This document shows positions 45,865 to 56,267 of a stretch of 64,000 bases of DNA, piece by piece. The notes under the pieces were generated by a model. It was not told where the DNA came from. It was given only the letters and a program-made list of their open reading frames with translations, and made no database searches. The stretch is taken from positions 842,096 through 906,095 of the forward strand of contig OX155976.1 of NCBI GenBank assembly GCA_944548615.1. Reading direction: 5' to 3'. Numbering within the stretch: the first letter of the stretch is position 1; each line of letters opens with the position of its first letter. Origin of the DNA: Micropterix aruncella. Its lineage: Eukaryota; Arthropoda; Insecta; Lepidoptera; Micropterigidae. The translations under genes were made by a program, and so were the position numbers.

Positions 45865-45990
45865 ATTTTGAAATTCGGTTGTGTCACCCCTAGAATTTCC
45901 CGGCAAGCAGAGAAGCCTATAGACCCCTCCCCCCGCGCCATTACTTCCTCCAACCTACCACCCTTCCTCCACGAGTCTACATTTTAAATT
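45865..45990 (-). mobile_element. ACTTTCC-family right end, inverted
   Basis: TTCGGTTGTGTCACCCCTAG then GAATTTCCCGGCAAGCAGAG and a C-rich stretch: the complement of the right-end landmarks at 35560-35597. Confidence 0.5.
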
Positions 45991-46069
45991 TCAAGTCATT
46001 TTCCCAGGTCACCATCGCCTTAAAACGGCCTGTTGGCCGCCCGATTGCTATGATCACTTTCTATGTCAT

Positions 46070-46134
46070 TTCCCCATGACAATTCGGTTTGACTTCCAAC
46101 GAAGGGAAGTCAACCCAAATTGTCATGGTGAAAT
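46070..46134. repeat. Strong inverted repeat (hairpin)
   Basis: TTGACTTCC and ATGACAATT on the left pair with GGAAGTCAA and AATTGTCAT on the right around a ~7-base loop. The stem is about 25 bp with one or two mismatches. It is not an evident terminator or tRNA. Confidence 0.6.
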
Positions 46135-46535
46135 GCCAAGTCATGGTGTTAGAGTGTATGTGCTGTTATCTGTGAAAGATTAGCCTCGTCGTGAGCCGCT
46201 TTAACTGCTTATAAACAGCTTTAACTGCTTCCAAAACAGTATCGGCGGACTTGGAGGGGAGAGTTGCTATGAATGGACCACCTAATTTTACGACCTCATA
46301 TCTTGAAATATATGATACTTTAGATAGTTTAAGTTACGTACGATTTAGAATAATGGTTTTCCTAATAAATGAAAAAAGTTTAATCACCTTGACATTTTTT
46401 CTTGGGACAGGAAGCCTTTTCTTCACGCAGTCGAAGAAAAGCTCAGGAACGATAATTAATTTAAATATTTATAAAATACGCAAAACTTATTACTTTATTA
46501 TATACAATATATTTTTGTGTGTATGTATGTTTATA
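46135..46535. other. AT-rich sequence, nothing recognised
   Basis: A 110-codon frame (46251-46583) runs into the MITE terminus and shows no motif. Confidence 0.3.
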
Positions 46536-47037
46536 CAGGCTGCGGCAGTGAGGACGGACGGTTTTAAAAAAATCATAAAATAGTTAGTTTTTACTCAAAA
46601 ACATATTTATTGATGGAATCAGGTTCGCAAGGAAATAGCATTTGAGACAGTCAAGTGTGGAAAATCACATCAGGCATGTGGTGGCCGAAATCGTTGATGC
46701 AGTGCTGGAGGCGTTCTTGGAAATTTGCGTAGACTCTCTCCAACATCGCTCTTTCAACTTGGGCGACTTCCACGCGAATTGCGTGGAATGATTTTTTCTA
46801 ATGGGGACACCTCAAGGCTAAAGTATACGATAACAAGCCCCGAACTCTGGACGAATTGAAGGACGCAATTCGCGTGGAAGTCGCCCAAGTTGAAAGAGCT
46901 ATGTTGGAACGCCTCCAGCACTGCATCTCAAATGCTATTTCCTTGCGAACCTGATTCCATCAATAAATATGTTTTTCAGTAAAAATTAACTATTTTATGA
47001 TTTTTTTAAAACCGTCCGTCCTCACTGCCGCACCCTG
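46536..47037 (+). mobile_element. mariner-derived fold-back MITE
   Basis: 502 bp with long inverted arms (about 46536-46790 and 46850-47037). The outermost bases are CAGGCTGCGGCAGTGAGGAC on the left and GTCCTCACTGCCGCACCCTG on the right. TA flanks each side (46534-46535, 47038-47039), the mariner/Tc1 duplication. The right half carries the end of a transposase, and the left arm is its inverse. Confidence 0.85.
46790..46954 (+). pseudogene. Tail of a mariner/Tc1-type transposase
   Basis: 55 codons in one frame: DFF, a stop in place of Leu/Tyr, then WGHLKAKVYDNKPRTLDELK, DAIRVEVAQVERAMLERLQH and CISNAISLRT before a TGA. DFFLWGxLKxxVYxxxPxTLxELxxxI is the C-terminal end of the DDE domain in this superfamily. 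The catalytic residues lie upstream and are absent. Confidence 0.75.
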
Positions 47038-47707
47038 TATATATGTCAGTAGTATACGTATGTATGGCCATTTATGAACGTATATTACATATAGTGTTAT
47101 AACAATCCTTCCCTTCCATGTCCATTCCCCTATTGTACTTATACATTTAAATTTAGAAATGCTTCTTTTTCCTTTTTTCCTTGGATCTTAAAAGAAAAGG
47201 TTATAAAATTATTATCTTTTGAATAGGGGCATTATATTATTTGCTAATTTGAAATGTATTAATGGCTATATTAATGTTAATTTATAAAATGTTCCTTTAT
47301 AAAATGAATATGCTGTATACATTTAGCTAATAAATAAATAAAATAAAAATAAAATAAGTAATTTTGAAGCTGTTGCCTTTATTAAGCCACGGTCGCTTTC
47401 ATTGGACCACTAAGTAGTAAAATAAATATAAAAAATCACGGACGTAGGTAACTCGAAATAAATGCTCACACATAGAAACACAATAAATTTGTTTCAAACT
47501 TTACAATAGTACATGCTGACAGACATGATTAGTTTGATACTTATATCGAATTGATTATAATCCAATTTTTGGTTTTTGACCGCCGTGAACACTTACACAC
47601 ACGTCTCTTCTCGCAGCGAGCCACAGCGTCACTGACGTTAGGGTAGGGGGGGGGGGGCGCGTTTGGGACGCGAGCCGCTTGTCTCGACTTATTTTGGCGT
47701 TGCTAGC
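47038..47707. other. AT-rich then GC-rich sequence; possible outer MITE arm
   Basis: TCGCTTTCATTGGACCACTA at 47388-47407 is matched in inverse by TAGTGGTCCAATGAAAGCGC at about 48415-48434. An older MITE may therefore enclose the S1 copy at 47722. 47570-47690 is GC-rich with a G tract (about 47646-47657). No gene. Confidence 0.35.
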
Positions 47708-47721
47708 TGTCATAGTTTTCT

Positions 47722-48393
47722 GGGAGCTAATGGGCCCTTGCTGAGTTGGCCACGAAGACCCATTCTGTTCAGGGTTGGTCACACTCACGGGTCAACACCT
47801 ATCCGACGGCCTCCACGCATGAAGTGCGAGCCTGGGTAGGACTCTGGCCTTATGGTTAGTTTCCCCTGGGAATCAATCTTCTGGCTCTCCTGGACGGTCT
47901 GCGCACCGTGCGGCGTAAGCCAATCGACTGTGCACTCTGGACTAACAGTCGGGGGAGTCCGGAAGCAGTACTGTTTCCTATAGAGCGGGGGTGGTAGCGG
48001 ACCTTACGGCGACTGCTCTTGAAACGACCATCGGTTATCCGATCATGGGTGAACAGCCGGGCAAAGGACGCTGTGGTCCGCGATAGATTCGGTATACACA
48101 GTTTCACCGCTTCGTAAGGGAGAGAACCGCGCAAGCGACCTCGAACTCGTAACTAATCGAGAGACCGGAGTAATCTGGTCACAATTGGGAGTAAGGGCGT
48201 GAGTGTAAGCCCGCCGGGTAACACCCCTGGCTATCTCGCGGTTAAGGCGTTGGCCTCTTACGGGTTTGTGGCGGAGCTAGACGGTGGACTGTTTTTGTCC
48301 AAGTCTTCTGCGTTCACTCCAGGGAGATAGAACGACTAATCGTTAAAACTTCCTGAGGTGACGGGCTCGCCCGCTGTAGTCGACAACCCTAGT
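47722..48393 (+). mobile_element. S1 long SINE-like element, complete
   Basis: 672 bp flanked by TGTCATAGTTTTCT (47708-47721) and TGTCATAGTTTCCT (48394-48407), 14 bp with one change. Taking GGGAGCTAATGGGCCC as +1: TTGCTGAGTTGG (A box, one mismatch to TRGCNNAGYNGG) at +17 to +28 and GGGTCAACACC (B box, one mismatch to GGTTCRANNCC) at about +68 to +78. Best copy for defining the promoter. Confidence 0.88.
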
Positions 48394-48407
48394 TGTCATA
48401 GTTTCCT

Positions 48408-48609
48408 AAATACTATAGTGGTCCAATGAAAGCGCTAGTCCAATGATTGCTACTCCTGGTTGTAATATCAGGTCATGCTCACTACAGAAATGTATTGTCA
48501 TCGGAACTGAAGCAACGTGTAAAATTTCGACTCTATTGAATAAGAGAAATTGTTTCTAGTTCAGTTTCCAACATTTGACATAAACAAACTAACAAACATT
48601 GCAAGGTGA
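48408..48609. other. Single-copy flank
   Basis: Carries the inverse of the 47388-47407 motif near 48415. Nothing else recognised. Confidence 0.3.
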
Positions 48610-49071
48610 ATAAAAGATTGTAAATAAATTATTAGTTTGAAAAAAAAAACACTAAAAACACGCTTTTATAAATGCACGTAAAAACCAAAAAAAAGTCCAT
48701 CACGTGACCTTTCTCACAAGTGCAAACACGACTATGATACGATATTCCATCATGGAATGCCAGTGCCTATCTTCCGGCTTCATCATCAGACCTTGAAACC
48801 TACTCGTGGTCAAAGTTCATTCCAAGACTTTTCTAACAAGTCCAAACACAGCTATGATACGATGTTCCATCATGAAGTTCCAGTTCATATCTTCCGACTC
48901 CATCATCAGATCAGTTTGACAGTACCATATTATTGTATTGTCATCAGAACTACATACAGCTGCCAATTTTCATGACGCTACGATCCTTGGAAGATGGTTA
49001 AATTAGTTACCTTAGATTACATTACATAGTTAGTTACATACAGGTCGACCTAATAAAAGCGTGTTAAAAAA
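48610..49071. mobile_element. ACACGCTTTT-family MITE
   Basis: Left end with ACTAAAAACACGCTTTTATA, right end TAATAAAAGCGTGTT. The interior carries two ~120-bp direct units (CTATGATACGATATTCCATC and CTATGATACGATGTTCCATC, each with a CATCATCAGA motif). Related to 49398-49655 (inverse) and 57631-57985. Confidence 0.65.
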
Positions 49072-49397
49072 TAAGCAGTCGAGTGAAAAGTTGTGTTCCT
49101 CGCGAGATGCCAAGTGTATAGCTATGTTGAGAGATCGTTGAGTTAGTGGTGGTGAGAATGGTGTGTAAGCGATGTGCAAGAGTGTGTAGTGATATCGGGC
49201 CAGTCTCCCGGTGGCCATACGTTCTGATTGCCCAAGATAATGGCACTAGAACCATACTAGCCCGGCTGGGAACATACATACCCATCTGCGCCACCCCGGC
49301 CTCCCCGCCCTCCTACCCACGAGCCACCGGTGATGAATGGAAGAGGAATTACATTGATAATAGGAACTGCCATACAAAGGATAGACTGTGAAATGGC
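49072..49397. other. Spacer between two inverted MITE copies
   Basis: Unique sequence of normal composition (GTGGTGAGAATGGTGTGTAA, CCACCCCGGCCTCCCCGCC). The flanking TTAGTTACATACAGGTCGACC and its complement make the whole 49019-49450 region a large inverted repeat with this as its loop. No gene supported. Confidence 0.4.
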
Positions 49398-49655
49398 AGG
49401 TTTTTAACACGCTTTTATTAGGTCGACCTGTATGTAACTAACTATGTAATGGAATCTAAGGTAACTAATTTAACCATCTTCCAAGGATCGTAGCGTCATG
49501 AAAATTGGCAGCTGTATGTAGTTCTGATGACAATACAATAATATCGTACTGTCGAACTGATCTGATGATGGAGTCGGAAGATATGAACTGGAACTTCATG
49601 ATAAAACATCGTATCATAGCTGTGTTTGGACTTGTTAGAAAAGTCTTGGAATGAA
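49398..49655. mobile_element. ACACGCTTTT-family MITE, inverted and cut by a LINE scrap
   Basis: Begins AACACGCTTTTATTAGGTCG and matches the right part of 48610-49071 in inverse. It stops at about 49655, where the minus-strand LINE remnant starts. Confidence 0.6.
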
Positions 49656-49826
49656 CTTTCAGGGAATCTATACTGCTTAGAGACCGAATCGACCTCCATA
49701 ATCCAATCTGAAGCTTTCTCAATTATTTTCAAAGGTTTTGTAGTTAATTGTAATTGCTGTTTTTTTACACTGGCCACTTTGAACTTGTATAACTTGGGTT
49801 TGAATTGGCATTTCAAATTCAAATAA
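49655..49826 (-). pseudogene. LINE C-terminal scrap
   Basis: Encodes KPLKIIEKASDWIMEVDSVS then KQYRFPES, matching KPFSITEKASDWIMEVDSVS and KQYKFPES of the larger LINE fragment at 51990-52797. Only about 55 codons remain. Confidence 0.65.
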
Positions 49827-49964
49827 ATTTTAATTCAAGGACATGTAATTCGTTTTTAACAATCAGCTGATTATTTGTCTTTTCGTCGTTTGCTTTTGCT
49901 CAAATATTTTCGTTTGTGCAGCTAAGGAAAGTTGAAAACTCGCATTATTTTAAAATATGAGATC

Positions 49965-51100
49965 CTGTGCCGGTGTTTTCTATTACAGCTTCTTGCAGTC
50001 TGGTTATACAGTTACCGTAAATGTGTACTGTTGAGAACTGCAAACAATGATGGAAAACCTCATGATTAAAAAACCGAGATTGGTTCATCGCCACTGCTCC
50101 TTCATGAAAACGTATAACCACATATTTCACTGCATTTAGTCGCAAAGTTGCAGGAGTTGCGGCTGGAGACTCATGGGCCCGTATTCCGTTTCTCGCGGGC
50201 TTAAACTAAGCTGGTGCTAAAAAATAAGAATCTAAGAATCTTCGTTATTTTGCTGGTATTTCGTGTCATTAAAATTAAGAACCGGTCTTAAATCTTAAAA
50301 AATCCGTTTTGTCCGTTTTGTCTAAAGCGGGGTATTACTTTTGACAGCTCGCCGCCCGGTCAGTCACCTGATCGCTCGCCGCCGCGCCATTTCGTGTTTG
50401 TGTGTCGATTCGCGTTTTCGGTTGTTTTGAAATAAAATGGCAAACAATAATAAGAAGAATGTGCCTAAACAAGAATATACAGGGCGGTTTATCATAACCT
50501 ACAAAAAAATAAACAGGATTTTCAGGGCAAAATATAGATACCTATGAATCAATGATTACTTATGATAATCCGCGCTCATCATACCTTCTTTGATTTAAAA
50601 GCTAATGCTGAGCAAACATCTTTGAAAATTGCAACACGAAAAGTCTTCGGAATCACAAGCAAAAACAAGTTACGCGGCTGTCAGACGAAGACTGATCGAT
50701 TTGAGAACGTTCTTAGATAAGACCCCGAACAAGACCCATCCGCCATGACAGTTGTAGAAACGTAATACCAAAAAGGATCTCTACGGTGCTTAACGTCAAT
50801 TCAAGTACGCGATGATCTCTATTTAAGCACACGCCAGTTAGGAACCATGAAAGGGAATACCAAAACGTTACTTCAAAATTAATCATCGTTTTAGCGCCTT
50901 TTTAGACACCAATTTAGGCACCTGCGAGAAACGGAATACGGGCCCTACCGTACTTGCCAGATCTTGCTCCAATAGAGTTTCATTATTTTTCATAATTTAG
51001 AAAACTTTTTACAACTTTTAAGAGTCGGTTCTGGCCACGAGAGTTTTACAGCAGAGGAATTAAGCAACTCATATTTAAATGACAAATCTGCATAGATAAT
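49965..51100 (+). pseudogene. mariner transposase remnant, split by a MITE
   Basis: Left piece (about 49965-50174) reads KTEIGSSPLLLHENV then PHISLHLVAKLQELRL, with LLHENVxPH standing for the LLHDNAxPH motif around the second catalytic Asp. After the 771-bp MITE the right piece (50946-51100) reads PYLPDLAPIEFHYFS then FRKLFTTFKSRFW, matching PPYSPDLAPSDYHLFxSLxxxL. D is replaced by E in the HEN motif and several stops are present, so it is inactive. Confidence 0.72.
50175..50945. mobile_element. MITE with GGGCCCGTATTCCGTTTCTC termini
   Basis: 771 bp with near-perfect ~22-bp inverted ends, GGGCCCGTATTCCGTTTCTC and GAGAAACGGAATACGGGCCC. It sits exactly between the two mariner halves. The interior has a GC-rich patch (CGCTCGCCGCCGCGCCATTT) and a short frame starting MANNNKKNVPKQEYTGRF. 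That resembles the N-terminus of an accessory protein and raises a Harbinger-type origin. The target duplication is not obvious. Confidence 0.65.
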
Positions 51101-51180
51101 AGTGGTCAATATTCCTATTAATTATTTATATTTTCCTATAATAATATATATTTTTCATAAAAAGATTTTGCCTTATATTG

Positions 51181-51480
51181 TTTGTTAGTTTGTTTATACT
51201 CTATATTGTGAAATGTCACAATGGGCGGGTTTATTGTCATATGACAATCTCTTACAAGCAACCCTACTATGACGTGTTATATGTATGTGTGCGCGTGTAT
51301 CATGTCTGTAAGTGTGTGTCTTGTTATTGCATTCGATCGACAGAAATGAAAATGCAATTCCGTTAATTTGATCCCAACGGAAAATGGTGACCCAGCCGGG
51401 AATCGAACCCGGGACCTTACAATGTAAGATCAGGCAACCTAACCACTATGCCACCGGGCCGTGTATATTGGCCTTTGGCC
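51181..51480 (-). mobile_element. S2 SINE (tRNA-type head), complete
   Basis: Flanked by TTTGCCTTATATTG at 51167-51180 and 51481-51494 (14 bp, perfect). The minus-strand head has A box TGGCATAGTGGT and B box GGTTCGATTCC. GGCCCGG and CTGGGTC could pair as a tRNA acceptor stem, but the anticodon arm is replaced by a GATCTTAC/GTAAGGTC hairpin. No A-tail. Confidence 0.82.
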
Positions 51481-51494
51481 TTTGCCTTATATTG

Positions 51495-51989
51495 GCCTCC
51501 TTTAGAAAATAACAACTTCATAGGTAAGGACCTAATATAAAAAAATACTTAAATTATACCTCAGAAAAAAGGCGAGAACTATAATATAAAAATATTATAA
51601 TATTAGGAAGACCACAGGAGAAAAATGGCTATTTTTGCCTTATTTCTGACAAAATAATGTGTGAGCAATTGAAAATATCGGCATTTAAAACGTGTGAGCA
51701 ATTGAGCAATTATAATTTCCAATAATATCCTTATGCCATAAACCCAACCTTATACCATAAACCCAATTTATGGTATAAGGGAGTTTGAAAATTCCGAGTT
51801 TATTTTCAATGTTGTTAATTAGCAAAATTTGTAAAATTTTAAACATAACTGTATTATGATAGCTGACATTCTAATTCTCGTATAATTTAGTATACATCTA
51901 TTAATGATTAAAAAATACGAAGGCATATTGCTGGATTGACAATAACATTATTTTATGTTGATTATTCTACATAAAATTTGCATTTCTAT
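51495..51989. other. AT-rich sequence, nothing recognised
   Basis: A short inverted pair around CCATAAACCCAA / TTTATGGTATAAGG occurs near 51735-51780. No gene. Confidence 0.3.
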
Positions 51990-52797
51990 TTTGCTTTCCA
52001 ATGCACTGGAAAGTAATGTTGTATGACTGGACGCCAGAGATGCTGAAATTTTATTTAAATGCCTTTCAGCATACACTTCCAGACCCCAGTAACCTCGCTC
52101 GTTGGAGTTATGCCGAAGATAGTTCATGTTCCCTTTGTAGCAACACCCCTTGCACAGCTAGACATATTCTAGCTGGCTGCAAGGTGGCTTTGGATCAAGG
52201 ACGGTACACTTACCGCCACGACAAAGTCCTCGCTGTTATTCGCGGGGTACTTAGCCTCTCAGTGGCCCATGCCAACAAGGGCTTGACAGTATCCTCCAAA
52301 CCCCCAATACAGTTTGTGCGGGTTGGCTCTAAAGGCAAAAAACATCTCACTGCAAAACCTTTCTCAATAACCGAGAAAGCTTCAGATTGGATTATGGAGG
52401 TCGATTCGGTCTCTAAGCAGTATAAATTCCCTGAAAGTCTCGGATGCACAGCCCTGCGTCCAGATATAACTCTTTACTCTCTATCTCGGAAGTGATCCTT
52501 ATCGTAGAATTAACTGTTCCATGTGAATCAAATATCTTAAAAGACCACGAGTACAAATTAAATAAATACCATGACCTCGCAAATGCCGTCACCCGGAACG
52601 GCTTCACTGTTCACCTTCACGCGGTGGAAGTAAGCGCTCGTGGCCTGCCAGCTAAATCTTTGTTTCACCTTTTTAAAGATCTTGGTCTCTCCAGGAACAT
52701 AATCAACTTCTTTCTAGAAAAAATATCTAAAACCGCGATTTCTGCATCTCAAATTCTATGGCTTCGAAGGGGGAGTGAATGGGTGGTAAGGTGAACG
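51990..52797 (+). pseudogene. LINE C-terminal part (zinc-binding and terminal domain), frameshifted
   Basis: First frame (52001-52495): LKFYLNAFQHTLPDPSNLAR, then a zinc-binding motif CSLCSNTPCTARHILAGC, GRYTYRHDKVL and EKASDWIMEVDSVS. A frameshift near 52480 leads to a second frame: ILIVELTVPCESNILK, YKLNKYHDLANAVTRNGF, VEVSARGLPAKSLFHLFKDL, ending at 52794. The CxxC...HxxxxC plus GRYxxRHDxVL and ELTVPxE order matches the C-terminus of a metazoan LINE type. Without the shift this end would be continuous. The RT core is missing. Confidence 0.82.
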
Positions 52798-53179
52798 CTC
52801 ACATGTGGCAAGACAGCTGTCCTAAACCTACCACCGCCGGTCGTAAGTCCAGAATCCACCCTTCACCTCCCAGAAGTGTAATAATTATATATGATGGGCC
52901 CGATTTTTGGTCAGTGAATTCCATGGCAGCTCCGTTTGTATTTTATTTTATTTTATTTATATATTATTCTCTCTTACTATTTAATGACATTAGTATATTT
53001 TGATTATTTGTAAGTAGGTAATATTAAATATAATATTACAGCCATGACAACTATCATGATAGTTATGTTTTTAATAATTAAATTTTAAGCATTTAATTTT
53101 GTGACGCATCCAAGTATAGGAATGCCTATCTACTGGAGTAGTTGATTGTATTGTATTGTATTGTAAAACGATATGGAAT
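52798..53179. other. LINE 3' flank and AT-rich sequence
   Basis: Follows the LINE stop; ends with a short TTGTATTGTATTGTA repeat at 53148-53164 that may be the LINE 3' tail. No gene. Confidence 0.35.
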
Positions 53180-53560
53180 CTTTAGGCAGAACCGGCTATA
53201 GGTTACAGCTACTCTCTGCGTGTAGACACTCCCCGTCCGGATGCTGATCTTGGTTCGCGCGATGGGATGTTAGGGCGGATATAATTCGGATCATTACGAG
53301 CGCGGCAAAGTGTCTATCTAAGCGCGAACAGGAAGGAGGATCGGAGGAAAATGACACTTGCCTTAATGACCGAAGGGCCAGCGCCCGGCGAGAGCGAATA
53401 AATAAGTGTGTCGGAGGACGGACGCGCCCTGAGGGACGACATTATGGCTCTAAGTGAATGCTAATGCCGATCCAGATTGCTGACGGATGACTTATTTGGC
53501 CGGTTTAAAGCTAAGTAGATAAATAATGGAGTTTTCCTACCTTTGACCGTTTTCAAGATG
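53180..53560. other. GC-rich single-copy block
   Basis: GC-rich and CG-containing (GATGCTGATCTTGGTTCGCG, AGGGCCAGCGCCCGGCGAGA, GGACGGACGCGCCCTGAGG). No second copy and no long frame. Possible conserved host sequence. Confidence 0.3.
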
Positions 53561-53810
53561 TTTCACATTTGAATCTACTCCTGCAACATTGACCAAAGCG
53601 AATAAGCTCAAAATCAAAATCATTCTATGATTTGGATTTTAAATTTTGCATACGACTGTATCATTTTTTAAGTCTTCTGACGAATTTTTACAAAATGTTA
53701 TAATTCTATATTATATTGTCATTTTAGTCTGTATTGATGTGTGTCTTGTGAAGGCGGGATTTGTGTCTTGTCTTCAAGCGGGATACCAATGTCGCTAGGA
53801 GTTGGCATAT
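53561..53810. other. AT-rich sequence, nothing recognised
   Basis: Spacer; no supported feature. Confidence 0.3.
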
Positions 53811-53824
53811 TGTAACCTGAAACT

Positions 53825-54430
53825 AACGGGTCCTTGCTGAGGGAGCTAATGGGCCTTTGCTGAGTTGGCCACGAAGACCCATTCTATCAGGGTTGGTCAC
53901 ACTCACGGATCAACACCCATCCGGTGGCCTCCACGCATGAAGTGCGAGCCCGGGCAGCACTCTGGGCTAGTTTCCCCTAGGAATCAACCTTCTGGCGCTC
54001 CTGGACGGTCTGCGCAACGTGCGGCGTAGGCCAATCGATTGTGCATCGACCGCTCTTGAAACGACCATCGGCTACCCGATCCTGGGTGAACAGCAGGGCA
54101 AAGGATGCCGTGGTCTGCGATAGATTTGGTATACACCGTTTCACCGCTTCGTAAGGGAGAGGACCGCGCAAGCGACCACGAACTCGAAACCAGTCAAGAG
54201 ACCAGAGTAATCTGGTCGCAATTGGAAGTAAGGGCGTGAGTGTAAGCCCTCTGGGTAACATACCTGGTTATCTCTCGGTTAAGGCGTTGGCCTCTTACGG
54301 GCATGTGGTGGAGCTTGACGGTGGACTGTTTTGTCCAAGTCTTCTGCGCTCACTTCACGGGAGATAGAACGACTAATCGTTAAAACTTCCTGAGGCGACA
54401 GGTTCGTCCGTTGTAGTTGATAATTCTATT
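53825..54430 (+). mobile_element. S1 long SINE-like element with duplicated head, internally deleted
   Basis: 606 bp flanked by TGTAACCTGAAACT (53811-53824) and TGTAACTTGAAACT (54431-54444). The head is partly doubled (AACGGGTCCTTGCTGA followed by GGGAGCTAATGGGCC). About 80 bp is missing internally near 54045 (GTGCATCGACCGCTC). Confidence 0.8.
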
Positions 54431-54529
54431 TGTAACTTGAAACTGTGCTTCTTAGTTTTAGCTCTCATCAACTGACATCTTAAATCTTAACCTCAATGAG
54501 GATGTTCTACGGCGTGTCGGCTAAATGTC

Positions 54530-54830
54530 GGCTAAATGACCATCAAATGTCGTAAAGCTGCATACCTGGGTCACGTGCCTAAGTACGAGGTACGACCTCT
54601 TGCAACTCATTATGCTAGGAAAAGTTGCAGTGAAGAGGAGATCTGGCCGTAAACGGAAATCTTGGTTGCGGAACATTCGAGAATGGACCGGGATTACGAG
54701 TGTCTCTGAAATGTTTTGCCTGGCGAAGGACAAAAAGAAGTATGCAGAGCTAACTGCCAACCTTCACTAGTTGGAGAGGCGCCCCAAGGATAAGAAGAAG
54801 GAAACAATAAAGGTACCTTTGATTTTTATT
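54530..54830 (+). pseudogene. LINE extreme C-terminus
   Basis: AAYLGHVPKYEVR in one frame, then after a 1-base shift LLQLIMLGKVAVKRRSGRKR, KSWLRNIREWTGITSV and KDKKKYAELTANLH to a TAG. YLGHVxRxxxYxLLQLIxxGKVxGKRxxGRRxxSWLxNxRxWT is a well-known LINE C-terminal pattern. About 80 codons remain. Confidence 0.8.
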
Positions 54831-55178
54831 TTATTTTTTTGAAAAACCATAATTAGGGTTTAAAATGCTGGCATTAAATCAACCTCTAAATTCGAAAAAG
54901 CATTTGATCATTGTTTTGGAAGGAAAGGAAGTATAAGTTTTGTTGGATTTTATCAACTCTAATAGACCACAGTGTGTTCTTGAGTGTGACCTGTACGTTT
55001 TATATAACATAGGTACCTATTTTATACAATTTCGTTAAAACTATTGACAGCATCATATACAATATTTGAAGAAAATAGGGAGATAAAGTAATAAAGTAAA
55101 AGAAAATTACTACATAGGCACTATAATAATATATTCTTACAGTTTTCATATAAAGATTCAGTAAATAAATGTTTAAAA
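54831..55178. other. AT-rich sequence, nothing recognised
   Basis: No supported feature before the TA tract. Confidence 0.3.
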
Positions 55179-55683
<505 letters not shown>

Positions 55684-55733
55684 CGTACCTACTTATAAAC
55701 AATATGCATATACATACCTACATACATACATAC

Positions 55734-56267
55734 TGTGTGGGACCACCCCTCACTAGACTCCAAATTGTTCGGTGTGAGGTGGTGGTATTAAATTATGAGT
55801 TATCTCCGTATTGAAAGGCGGTTTTGAATGAAGTAGAAGGTATTTATTGATTGAAAGTTTGATATTGCCAGATATAACGCTTCCCGAACAGTTTATGTTG
55901 TCGCGAGTATATTGATGCGCGACTGCGATTACGAGGATATATGGATTAGGATTGTATGTGTATCCTAGTATCTTGTACTGGGCACGGCTCGAGTCTGTGC
56001 GATTGCAGACTGATGCTTCGTGACTTGGAAAGATAAGGAAAGGAAACCAAGGAGCCGGATTCGTTGAACGACCTCGTGAGAGGGGTGCCGAAAATGCCGT
56101 CGCAACCTTGGGGGAAGGTGATTACTCGGGGAATGATACTTTGGTTGCTTTTTAGCCAGTTTATATAGGCCGATAAATGATGCAATCCAAAATATTCCGA
56201 GTAAAAGTAATGTTTCATCGTGCTGATTCATGGCTGCACGGGTTAAAATAATAGCTGAATTGTGTCA
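55734..56267 (-). mobile_element. Possible solo LTR
   Basis: About 534 bp with TG...CA ends (TGTGTGGGACC left, AATTGTGTCA right). On the minus strand a TATA box (GGCCTATATAAACTGG, near 56160) is followed about 310 bp later by AATAAATACCTT (near 55850), the order expected of U3-R-U5. No internal domain, PBS or clear target duplication adjoins it. Confidence 0.4.

Noticed and set aside
49030..49391. Overlapping 60-80 codon frames in the MITE loop
   Set aside because: Three overlapping frames on both strands with no motif and partly inside the inverted repeats.
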